From NCBI GenBank assembly GCA_002340925.1, contig DDMR01000052.1, positions 1 through 10,990 of the forward strand: a DNA stretch of 10,990 nucleotides, given 5' to 3'. Shown here piece by piece: positions 1 to 5,861 of this stretch. Source of the stretch: Actinobacteria bacterium UBA2541. GTDB lineage: Bacteria; Actinomycetota; Actinomycetes; Nanopelagicales; Nanopelagicaceae. The notes beneath the pieces were generated by a model. The model did no database searches. It was not told the DNA's origin and saw nothing but the letters and a program-made list of their open reading frames with translations. The stretch's first letter is position 1. Every line of letters starts with the position of its first letter. A program made the position numbers and the translations under genes.

Positions 1-15
1 TCGAATCCCTTCAAG
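1..15 (+). repeat. Left copy of tRNA-3'-end-like direct repeat (possible attachment site)
   Basis: The bases tcgaatcccttcaag recur exactly at 1062-1076. The word resembles the T-loop (TTCGAAT), the closing C and the 3' side of the T-stem and acceptor of a tRNA. The window begins inside it, so whether an intact tRNA precedes it cannot be seen. Similarity continues loosely: aaaaattgc occurs at 21-29 and again at 1042-1050. Together the two copies bracket one sulfotransferase gene, as att sites would bracket an integrated segment. Confidence 0.6.
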
Positions 16-72
16 CGCACAAAAATTGCGCTCAGATTGCTCCCTCAAAATCCTTTCTCCCTAGTCAGTGAA

Positions 73-984
73 TCACCTACCAGTAAAGCCAACACCGACA
101 GCCTGCTCGAATCTTTTCTTAATCTCATCTGGGTTTGAAAAGTCTCTTCGCCAGCGGTTTGCATGGAGTTTTTCAGCGAGCATTTCGTTGTCGAAGAAGT
201 TTCTCATCATTTCTTCATCTTCAATATGAAGAAAATCAAGCAATTTTGCATAGGAATTTTCCCGGTCATGAATAACCAAATCTTCTAATTTAAGTACAAA
301 TTTTTGTCCCTCTGGAATTTGCACCATTGAAGCCTCGGCTATCGACGTGCGCCGTAGCCACCATGCCAACGCGGCATCAAAGTTATTTGGTCCCCAGGGC
401 TCACGAATTACTGAAGCAATAGTGTCCAACGGGTTGCGTTGCATCTGGATAAATTTTGCATCTGGTAAAAGTCTATAAATAGAGCTGGCATACATAATAT
501 TTGGTGGACTAGTGTCCATCCAGTTAGGTTCGCCGAAGTATTGTCTCTGAGCGTTGACAAACCCGTAAAAAAATTGGCGGCATGCCCCTTCGAGATCTTG
601 GCTTGCCCCCTCGTGTAACTCTCCAAGTAGGACCCTGATTTTCTTCTTAGATATGCCCAAATGCAATCCGCTATTATTATCAAGCCTGTTTTTTCTTTCA
701 TACCACTCGTTAAGCATCTTTCCAGAAAATTTCTTTAGCCTCGGTTCATACTTGCTAAGAGGCATCAGGTGGAGATAAAGCCGGCTCTTTTTGGAGATCT
801 CTTGGCTAGAAAAATCTCTCATTCCGAAGGCGAGATCCGTCAGCGAGAATATATCCGTCAAAAATTTGATCTCATATGGCTTGCCGCATTTAATCTTCGA
901 GTGCCTACCAAGCAATTTTCCTACGATAGTTGTGCCGCTTCTTCCCGTGCCTCCAGAAAAAACGGGCGAAAAAGAGTTATTCAT
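73..984 (-). CDS. Sulfotransferase family protein (PAPS-type P-loop)
   Basis: This 303-residue protein looks like a PAPS-dependent sulfotransferase that would move a sulfuryl group onto a glycan, lipid or small molecule. The N-terminal loop GGTGRSGTT (residues 11-19) fits the 5'-phosphosulfate-binding motif. R183-N-P, followed by S191 after a predicted strand (KFIQMQRNPLD), fits the 3'-phosphate-binding motif, and KLEDL (232-236) is a common downstream element. No signal peptide or membrane segment is visible, so it is probably cytoplasmic. The length is typical of the bacterial sulfotransferase_3 group. The ATG at 984 puts the P-loop about ten residues from the start, as expected, although no strong Shine-Dalgarno is seen. 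It is the only gene between two tRNA-like direct repeats and runs opposite to the rest of the left half, so it is probably an exchangeable cargo gene. The acceptor substrate is unknown. Confidence 0.85.
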   Translation of the reverse strand: MNNSFSPVFSGGTGRSGTTIVGKLLGRHSKIKCGKPYEIKFLTDIFSLTDLAFGMRDFSSQEISKKSRLYLHLMPLSKYEPRLKKFSGKMLNEWYERKNRLDNNSGLHLGISKKKIRVLLGELHEGASQDLEGACRQFFYGFVNAQRQYFGEPNWMDTSPPNIMYASSIYRLLPDAKFIQMQRNPLDTIASVIREPWGPNNFDAALAWWLRRTSIAEASMVQIPEGQKFVLKLEDLVIHDRENSYAKLLDFLHIEDEEMMRNFFDNEMLAEKLHANRWRRDFSNPDEIKKRFEQAVGVGFTGR

Positions 985-1061
985 GCAAGAAAAATATCGT
1001 GCTCGAGAGTAGGCACCAAGGACCTAAACGTTGCGCCCTCTAAAAATTGCAGATATTGCGT

Positions 1062-1083
1062 TCGAATCCCTTCAAGCACACCA
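1062..1083 (+). repeat. Right copy of tRNA-3'-end-like direct repeat, ending in ACCA
   Basis: The exact 15-base match to positions 1-15 spans 1062-1076 and is preceded by the T that completes TTCGAAT. Read as a tRNA 3' end, 1068-1072 is the 3' T-stem, 1073-1079 (caagcac) the 3' acceptor strand, 1080 the discriminator and 1081-1083 CCA. The bases upstream (ttgcg) cannot pair to form the T-stem, so this is a partial tRNA and not a gene. Partial tRNA 3' ends like this are left at the far end of elements that integrate into tRNA genes. Only about 1.06 kb separates the two copies. Confidence 0.6.
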
Positions 1084-1101
1084 GAACTTCTCTCTAAATC
1101 T

Positions 1102-1148
1102 CTATAGCCCTAACTTCATACTCGCTATTTATGGCGTTTAGGGTATAG
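1102..1148. repeat. Bulged inverted repeat upstream of flavin reductase
   Basis: CTATAGCCCTAA (1102-1113) pairs with TTAGGGTATAG (1138-1148), giving 11 pairs with one bulged G. Within the loop, CGC (1123-1125) can pair with GCG (1134-1136). No T-tract follows on either strand, so it is not a typical terminator. It could be an operator or a structural boundary of the integrated segment. Confidence 0.4.
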
Positions 1149-1190
1149 CGCCTAATTGACGCAAGTCACAAAGATAACTCGATATTACCC

Positions 1191-1224
1191 TTGACTTAAA
1201 TCTTTTTGAATTTACCCTAAGGTA
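1191..1224 (+). promoter_or_regulatory. Promoter giving a probable leaderless transcript
   Basis: TTGACT (1191-1196) is a good -35. After 16 bases comes TACCCT (1213-1218), which fits the TAnnnT core of an actinobacterial -10. The A of the ATG at 1224 is six bases beyond the -10, where transcription would start. The only Shine-Dalgarno-like bases (aagg, 1219-1222) are too close to the ATG to serve, which supports leaderless initiation. Confidence 0.6.
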
Positions 1225-1727
1225 TGGCAATTGAAGAAGAGATAACAAAAGATGTTTTCCGAACGGCGATGTCCAGCTGGGCAACTGGCGTAAGCGTCAT
1301 TACCGGAACTGCAACTGATGGTTCTTCAAAACCAATTGGAATTGTTTGTAATTCACTTGCTTCGATTTCGTTAGAAGAGAAGTTAATTCTCTGGTCAGTC
1401 GATAAGTCTTCAAGTTCTTACAGCCATTGGGTATTAGCAAAGACTTTTAATGTGCATTTCTTGGCCGAAGATCAGAAGGATTTAGTTGCCCGATTTGCCA
1501 AGAAGGGCGTAGACAAATTCGAGGGTTTAGAGTTCGAAACAACCAAACTTGGAAATCCAATTTTGACTGGAGTTAGCGTCCGGATGGAGTGTGCTACCAC
1601 TCAAACTTTTGATACTTACGACCACATGCTGATAATTGGCAAGGTCCAGACTCTTGAAAATAGCCACAAAGCCCCACTACTTTTCCTCCATAGTTCACTA
1701 CGCAGTATCAGCGGATCAAACAACTAA
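1224..1727 (+). CDS. Flavin reductase domain protein (FMN reductase component)
   Basis: This 167-residue protein matches the short-chain flavin reductase family (HpaC/DIM6/NTAB type). These enzymes bind FMN or FAD in a split-barrel dimer and use NAD(P)H to make reduced flavin for a partner monooxygenase. Diagnostic stretches are the N-terminal FRTAMSSWATGVSVIT (residues 12-27), CNSLASIS (42-49), the LARFAKK-like stretch (87-94), KFEGL (98-102), the conserved E122-C123, and DHMLIIGKV (133-141), where H134 is the family histidine. Length and motif order are complete, so it is probably functional and cytoplasmic. The start at 1224 sits directly behind a -10 element. Nineteen bases downstream begins a broken luciferase-like monooxygenase remnant, the sort of enzyme that would use this protein's reduced flavin. 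The original partner may therefore be lost, or another oxygenase elsewhere may be served. Confidence 0.9.
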   Translation: MAIEEEITKDVFRTAMSSWATGVSVITGTATDGSSKPIGIVCNSLASISLEEKLILWSVDKSSSSYSHWVLAKTFNVHFLAEDQKDLVARFAKKGVDKFEGLEFETTKLGNPILTGVSVRMECATTQTFDTYDHMLIIGKVQTLENSHKAPLLFLHSSLRSISGSNN

Positions 1728-2042
<315 letters not shown>

Positions 2043-2110
2043 GCGCAATTTCTAGGGCGATTCATAAGCGTAAATCAGGCAAAAGTTACCGGATTGTTAC
2101 CAGGTGGATA

Positions 2111-2140
2111 TTTGACGGTGGTCAAAAGTAGGGCAAGATT
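2111..2140 (+). promoter_or_regulatory. Candidate promoter with overlapping palindromic operator
   Basis: TTTGAC (2111-2116), GGTG, GTCAAA (2121-2126) is a perfect 6-base inverted repeat with a four-base centre, typical in size for a dimeric regulator site. It overlaps a possible -35 TTGACG (2112-2117). A weak -10-like AAGATT follows after 17 bases at 2135-2140. A regulator bound here would block RNA polymerase. The regulator is unknown and the promoter assignment is tentative because the -10 is poor. Confidence 0.35.
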
Positions 2141-2157
2141 TGGCTACTAGTTTGCTC

Positions 2158-2175
2158 CGCCGGTAAAGACCGGTG
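2158..2175 (+). other. GC-rich hairpin in the 5' leader
   Basis: CGCCGGT (2158-2164) pairs with ACCGGTG (2169-2175), with one G-T wobble and loop AAAG. There is no T-tract after it. It could stabilise the 5' end of the binding-protein mRNA. It lies 20 bases before the Shine-Dalgarno and does not cover it. Confidence 0.4.
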
Positions 2176-2210
2176 TTCAGCAATCAAGAAAAACCTTAAG
2201 GAGAAAATGC

Positions 2211-3410
2211 ATGAAAATTTCTAAAAAGTTTTTGGCAAGCGTTGCTGCAGCAGCTCTTGTCGCAACTGGAATTTCAGCAGTAACTGCCTCATCTGCTAAC
2301 GCAGCAAAAAAGAAGCCAATTCTAATCGGAGCCGCAATGGCTGCGACTGGTTTCATGGCACCATTCGATGGTCCTGCACTTGAGACAGCAAAGATTGCTG
2401 TTAATCGTTTGAACAAATCAGGTGGTATCAATGGTCAAAAAGTTGTATTGAAGTTTGTTGATACTGGAACAAACCCTGACAAGGGACAACAGATTGCTAC
2501 TCAATTTGTTGCTGAAGGCGCAAAGCTACTTCTCGTAACTTGCGATGCAGACATTAACTTGAAGTCTGCTCAAGTTGGCGAGAGAGCTGGTGTTCTTGTT
2601 ATCGCACCTTGCGTGGGATCAACAGCAATGGGCCCAGATAATGGATTGAACCTTGGTTACTCACTAGGTTCAGCCGTTCCTGGCGAAGCTGCAATCATGG
2701 CTGAATATGCATACGCATCACTTGGAAGGACTGCAACTCTTTTCAAAGATATGTCAATCGCATATACAACTAGCCAATGCGACTCATTTGCAAAACGCTT
2801 CAAGGAACTTGGTGGAACTATTAAGTCAACACAAGAGTTCAACCAAACCCAAGCAGGAGCGCTCGATAAGCCAGTAACTGCACAAGTTGCTGCTGCTAGG
2901 GCAGATGCTGCTGGCGTAATTGCACTTTGTTCATACCCAGGCGGTGGAGCTGAAGCACTTGGTGCTATCCGCGCTGCTGGAATAAAGACACCTGTAATTT
3001 CAGGTTTCGGTATGGATGGAAACTTCTGGGCTGGAGCAGTTCCAAACCTTTCTAAACACTATGTTGTCACATACGCATCTGTTCATGGCGATGACACAAA
3101 GGGAAAGGTCCGAAGCATTCTTGCTGCTTTCAAGAAGGCAACTGGATCAGATGCTGCAACTTCAGGTCTAATCACCGGAGCTGCTGCAATTGAAGCATTT
3201 GCACTTGCTGCAAAGCGTGCTGGTTCAACAGATGGCAAGATGCTTGCTGCTGAAATGGACAAGTTCAAGAATGAAAACCTAACAGCAGGTCCAACTTCAT
3301 TCACACCATCACTTCACGTGAGCGTAACTCGACCAATGGCGATCTTGAAGACCACCAATGGCAAGACAAAGCTTGTGAAGTATGCGGCTGCAAAGAAGCC
3401 AACCTTCTAG
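2211..3410 (+). CDS. ABC transporter substrate-binding protein, Liv/HAAT type (Peripla_BP_6)
   Basis: This 399-residue extracytoplasmic solute receptor captures the substrate and delivers it to the LivHMGF-like complex encoded downstream. Residues 1-31 form a Sec signal peptide: a basic start MKISKK, a hydrophobic Ala/Val core, and a likely cleavage after ANA (31|32). There is no lipobox cysteine. The mature part begins KKPILIGAAMAATGFMAPFDG, the first strand and ligand loop of the type I binding-protein fold. The lines INGQKVVLKFVDTGTNP (residues 73-89) and the Q-V-G-E-R-A-G-V-L-V-I-A-P segment (121-133) are typical of LivJ/LivK-like proteins. C111 and C134 might pair. A strong TTAAGGAG (2196-2203), seven bases before the ATG, marks the start and suggests high expression. 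A strong terminator follows. The family binds branched-chain amino acids, other amino acids, amides, urea or aromatic acids, so the ligand cannot be fixed from sequence. Confidence 0.93.
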   Translation: MKISKKFLASVAAAALVATGISAVTASSANAAKKKPILIGAAMAATGFMAPFDGPALETAKIAVNRLNKSGGINGQKVVLKFVDTGTNPDKGQQIATQFVAEGAKLLLVTCDADINLKSAQVGERAGVLVIAPCVGSTAMGPDNGLNLGYSLGSAVPGEAAIMAEYAYASLGRTATLFKDMSIAYTTSQCDSFAKRFKELGGTIKSTQEFNQTQAGALDKPVTAQVAAARADAAGVIALCSYPGGGAEALGAIRAAGIKTPVISGFGMDGNFWAGAVPNLSKHYVVTYASVHGDDTKGKVRSILAAFKKATGSDAATSGLITGAAAIEAFALAAKRAGSTDGKMLAAEMDKFKNENLTAGPTSFTPSLHVSVTRPMAILKTTNGKTKLVKYAAAKKPTF

Positions 3411-3448
3411 TAGCTAAAAATAGCTAGAAATAAATAGCTACAAATAAG
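3411..3448 (+). repeat. Three imperfect TAGCTA tandem units after the stop codon
   Basis: The units are TAGCTAAAAA (3411-3420), TAGCTAGAAATAAA (3421-3434) and TAGCTACAAATAAG (3435-3448), directly behind the TAG stop at 3408-3410. The first unit also adds an immediate second in-frame stop. The array probably arose by slippage. It forms an AT-rich spacer leading into the terminator stem. Confidence 0.6.
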
Positions 3449-3451
3449 TAG

Positions 3452-3488
3452 AGAGGGTGTGCGGCATCACGTCGCACACCCTCTTTTT
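3452..3488 (+). terminator. Strong rho-independent terminator between the binding protein and ATPase genes
   Basis: AGAGGGTGTGCG (3452-3463) is perfectly complementary to CGCACACCCTCT (3473-3484), giving a 12-bp GC-rich stem with a nine-base loop, followed by TTTTT ending at 3488. It lies between the binding-protein gene and the rest of the transporter. Partial read-through would give high binding-protein and lower membrane-complex expression. No convincing promoter is visible in the 48 bases between it and the next start. Confidence 0.93.
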
Positions 3489-3536
3489 ATTGTTATTCTG
3501 CGGTCTTAATAAGTTTTAAGTGGAGGGAGAAAAAGC

Positions 3537-4268
3537 TTGGATCAAAAATCTTTTCATGCCAATGAAATTAGCAAATCTTTTGGCGCCCTTCAGGTTCTAG
3601 ATAATGTAACTTTAAATGTAAATCCAGGAGAAATCGTTGGCCTACTTGGTCCAAATGGAGCCGGTAAATCAACTTTTATTAACATCTTGGCTGGATACGA
3701 GAAGCAAGATGGCGGAACAGTTGTTGTCGAAGGAAAGCCACTTGATGGATTAAAGCCAAATGCCCGTGCACGTGCTGGCATCGCCAGAACGTTCCAATCA
3801 GGCCGCCTATTTGGAAATCTTACCGTTGCCGAAAATGTTGCTTTAGGCGCTATTGGATTAGGTGAATCTGGGAAAGTTGCGCATGAGAGATCTGAATCAA
3901 TTTTAGAAATTTTAGGTATTGAAAAGCTCTCGCCACACGCAGCAGGAAGTATCTCTCACGGTAATGCCAGATTAGTTGGCCTTGCACGTGCGGTTGCCGC
4001 ACACCCAAAGTATTTGATCATGGACGAACCAGCTGCCGGTCTTAATGAAGATGAAGCTCCAAGATTGCTGCAGGCACTAGAAGTGATCAGGAAAAACATT
4101 GGTTGCGGAATGTTGCTTGTAGAACATAACGTTAAGTTAGTCACTCAGGCGTGCAGCAGAGTAGTTGTTCTGGCAACAGGGATTTTGATTTTTGATGGCA
4201 ATCCACGAGATGCATTGAATAATGCCGATGTAAAAACTGCCTATCTTGGAAATGCCGGGGTGCACTAA
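3537..4268 (+). CDS. livG: HAAT-type ABC transporter ATPase, LivG-like
   Basis: This 243-residue cytoplasmic ATPase is one of the two nucleotide-binding subunits that power the importer. Walker A is GPNGAGKST (38-46), the Q-loop glutamine is Q87 in ARTFQSGRLF, Walker B is YLIMDEP (159-165) followed by AAGLN, and the switch histidine is H197 in VEHN. RTFQ and DEPAAGLN are hallmarks of the LivG branch. The ABC signature is ISHGNARLVGLARA (139-152), where S-H-G-N-A replaces LSGGQ; LivG proteins are loose here, but this copy lacks the usual glutamine. Length fits the family. The start is TTG at 3537, supported by GGAGGGAG at 3522-3529; no better in-frame ATG precedes the first strand. The last base of its TAA is the A of the next ATG, so translation of the two ATPases is probably coupled. 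Confidence 0.93.
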   Translation: MDQKSFHANEISKSFGALQVLDNVTLNVNPGEIVGLLGPNGAGKSTFINILAGYEKQDGGTVVVEGKPLDGLKPNARARAGIARTFQSGRLFGNLTVAENVALGAIGLGESGKVAHERSESILEILGIEKLSPHAAGSISHGNARLVGLARAVAAHPKYLIMDEPAAGLNEDEAPRLLQALEVIRKNIGCGMLLVEHNVKLVTQACSRVVVLATGILIFDGNPRDALNNADVKTAYLGNAGVH

Positions 4269-4984
4269 TGGCGCTTCTAGAAGTTACAAATTTGGTAGCT
4301 GGATATGGGAAAGTTGAAGTTATTTCAGATGTTTCATTTACTTTAGAGCCAGGAAAATCAATCGGAATTGTGGGACCAAATGGCGTCGGTAAATCAACGT
4401 TGCTCCAAGCAATTGCGGGTGGAATTGCACCAAAAGGTGGAACCATAACTTTTGACGGAAAAAATATTGCTGGCAAAAAACCAGAGGACATTGTGCGATT
4501 GGGGCTTTCATTAGTTCCAGAAGGCCGTCAGATATTTAGTGGGCTCACAGTTAGAGAAAATCTCTCACTTGGCTTAACCGGCCGCCGTAACAAGAAAGGC
4601 GCAAACGAAGCAATTCTTAAAGTGCGCGAACTCTTTCCAGTTCTATTGACACACGAAAATCATCAAGCTGGAATGTTAAGTGGTGGACAGCAACAACAAC
4701 TAGCAATTGCTCGGGCGCTGATTTCAGAGCCAAAAGTTTTATTGCTTGATGAACCAAGTTTGGGATTAGCCCCAACAGTTATAACTGATGTTTTTGATCG
4801 CTTGAAAGAAATTATCGAGATGGGAACTGCAGTTGTTATTGTTGAACAACGTGCCAACCTAGTGACATCATTTGCTGAAAAGACGATTGTTATTCGAGAT
4901 GGCAAAGTGCAGTCGACACTTACTTCAGCAGATGCTGCTAATTCTGAATCTTTACAACGTTCTTACTTTGGGGCTGGTGAATAA
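4268..4984 (+). CDS. livF: HAAT-type ABC transporter ATPase, LivF-like
   Basis: This 238-residue ATPase is the second nucleotide-binding subunit, expected to pair with the LivG-like protein. Walker A is GPNGVGKST (36-44), the family hallmark VPEGRQIFSGLTVRENL lies at 83-99, the signature is LSGGQ (137-141), and Walker B is LLLDEPSLGLAP (158-169). Q194 in IVEQRANL stands where most ABC proteins have the switch histidine. Glutamine there is normal for LivF, so it is not a defect. All core motifs are intact and length is typical. The ATG at 4268 overlaps the previous stop by one base, and the next gene begins four bases after its TAA. Confidence 0.95.
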   Translation: MALLEVTNLVAGYGKVEVISDVSFTLEPGKSIGIVGPNGVGKSTLLQAIAGGIAPKGGTITFDGKNIAGKKPEDIVRLGLSLVPEGRQIFSGLTVRENLSLGLTGRRNKKGANEAILKVRELFPVLLTHENHQAGMLSGGQQQQLAIARALISEPKVLLLDEPSLGLAPTVITDVFDRLKEIIEMGTAVVIVEQRANLVTSFAEKTIVIRDGKVQSTLTSADAANSESLQRSYFGAGE

Positions 4985-4988
4985 ATAA

Positions 4989-5861
4989 ATGGTTCAATCA
5001 ATACTTGATGCAATTAGCCTTGGCGGTCTTTATTCCTTAGCGGCTCTCGGTCTTGGTCTGGTTTTTGGTGTGATGCGCCTAGTGAATTTTGCTCATGCTG
5101 AATTGATAACTATCGCGGCATATACATTGGTTTTAACAGCACAATTTCCACTAGCTGTAAGTTTGCTTTTTACCGTCATAGTTACGGTATTTGTTGCGCT
5201 TCTAATGGAATTTTCGGTTTATCGACGATTGCGTGGAGTAAATCCAGCAATTATGTTGATTGCATCTTTTGGACTTTCAACTGTTCTACAGCGTGTTTAT
5301 GAATTAATGTTTGGAGCGCTTCCAAGGTCAGCGGTAGTTGCACCATTCCTTCGTGGTGATTTCAAGGTTGCCGGTCTTTCAATAACTATTTCAAGCATAA
5401 TTACAATCGTATTAACCATAGTCATTCTGCTTGCGATGGGTTACCTAATCGAAAAAACCTCACTTGGCCTACAACTTCGCGCTGCATCTGCAGATTTCAA
5501 GACTGCGCGACTTTTAGGAGTCAGATCAAATCGGTTGATTAGCGCAGCTTTTGGTCTTAGTGGTGTTCTCGCAGCATGCGTTGCTCTAATTTTAGTAATT
5601 CAAAATCCACAGATCAGTCCTTACTACGGCCTTAACATCACAATTCTTTCGTTAGTTGGAATTGTTATTGGTGGAATTGCGTCACTGCGCGGTGCTGCTC
5701 TTGGTGGATTCATAGTTGGCGTCGTTCTAAGTTCGCTAAATACCCTGCTTGGAAATGGCCGAGTCTATGCATATAGCTGGCTCTTTATTCTGGTCTTGGT
5801 CATCTTGTTAGTGCGTCCAGGAGGGCTCCTAAGTAAGGGCTCTGAATTGGAGCGTGTCTAG
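4989..5861 (+). CDS. livH: HAAT-type ABC transporter permease, LivH-like
   Basis: This 290-residue integral membrane protein forms half of the translocation path. It opens with the family's usual LDAISLGGLYSLAALGLGLVFG followed by MRLVNFAHAEL (residues ~29-39), the conserved N-F-A-H loop of LivH proteins. About eight hydrophobic segments follow. The cytoplasmic loop around GLQLRAASADFKTARLLGVR (roughly 158-178) is the coupling region that contacts the ATPases. The C-terminus ends in ILVLVILLVRPGGLL, also typical. GGTGA (4976-4980), eight bases before the ATG, lies inside the end of the LivF-like gene. Its length matches single-domain LivH (~290-310) and is well short of UrtB, which argues against a urea transporter. 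Its TAG shares its G with the GTG start of the LivM-like gene. Confidence 0.94.
   Translation: MVQSILDAISLGGLYSLAALGLGLVFGVMRLVNFAHAELITIAAYTLVLTAQFPLAVSLLFTVIVTVFVALLMEFSVYRRLRGVNPAIMLIASFGLSTVLQRVYELMFGALPRSAVVAPFLRGDFKVAGLSITISSIITIVLTIVILLAMGYLIEKTSLGLQLRAASADFKTARLLGVRSNRLISAAFGLSGVLAACVALILVIQNPQISPYYGLNITILSLVGIVIGGIASLRGAALGGFIVGVVLSSLNTLLGNGRVYAYSWLFILVLVILLVRPGGLLSKGSELERV

Larger units (their letters stand above)
985..1223. other. Intergenic region: repeat, hairpin and promoter
   Basis: No coding region is supported here. The stretch holds the second tRNA-like repeat (1062-1076), a bulged inverted repeat (1102-1148), and a promoter abutting the flavin reductase start. The word TACCCT occurs at 1186-1191 and 1213-1218, with its complement AGGGTA at 1140-1145. 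Confidence 0.6.
2043..2210 (+). other. Leader region of the binding-protein gene
   Basis: The frame of the OYE remnant stays open after its TAA from 2043 to a TAG at 2148-2150, but the 35 codons resemble nothing I recognise and have no start or ribosome site. The rest holds a palindrome, a short GC-rich hairpin and the Shine-Dalgarno of the next gene. It is best read as promoter and 5' leader DNA. Confidence 0.5.

Noticed and set aside
999..1083. A complete tRNA gene ending in ACCA
   Set aside because: GTGCTCG (999-1005) could pair at six of seven positions with caagcac (1073-1079), and TTCGAAT is present. However, the bases before the T-loop do not form a T-stem and no D-arm or anticodon arm is apparent. 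It was kept only as a partial tRNA-like repeat.
1..1083. Integron attC-flanked gene cassette
   Set aside because: The repeats lack paired GTTRRRY/RYYYAAC core sites and the long imperfect palindrome of an attC site. A tRNA-end explanation fits the bases better.
769..1107. Plus-strand open frame of 112 codons overlapping the sulfotransferase gene
   Set aside because: It runs antisense to a well-supported gene, is rich in Arg/Ser/Cys with no recognisable motif, and crosses the repeat region. It is a shadow frame.
2043..2150. Extra 35-codon gene fragment or stop-codon read-through after the OYE remnant
   Set aside because: The frame is open, but the OYE family naturally ends at this stop, there is no start or ribosome site, and the translated sequence resembles nothing I recognise.
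2158..2175. Rho-independent terminator before the binding-protein gene
   Set aside because: The stem is short and no T-run follows. The downstream TTCAGCAATC does not fit.
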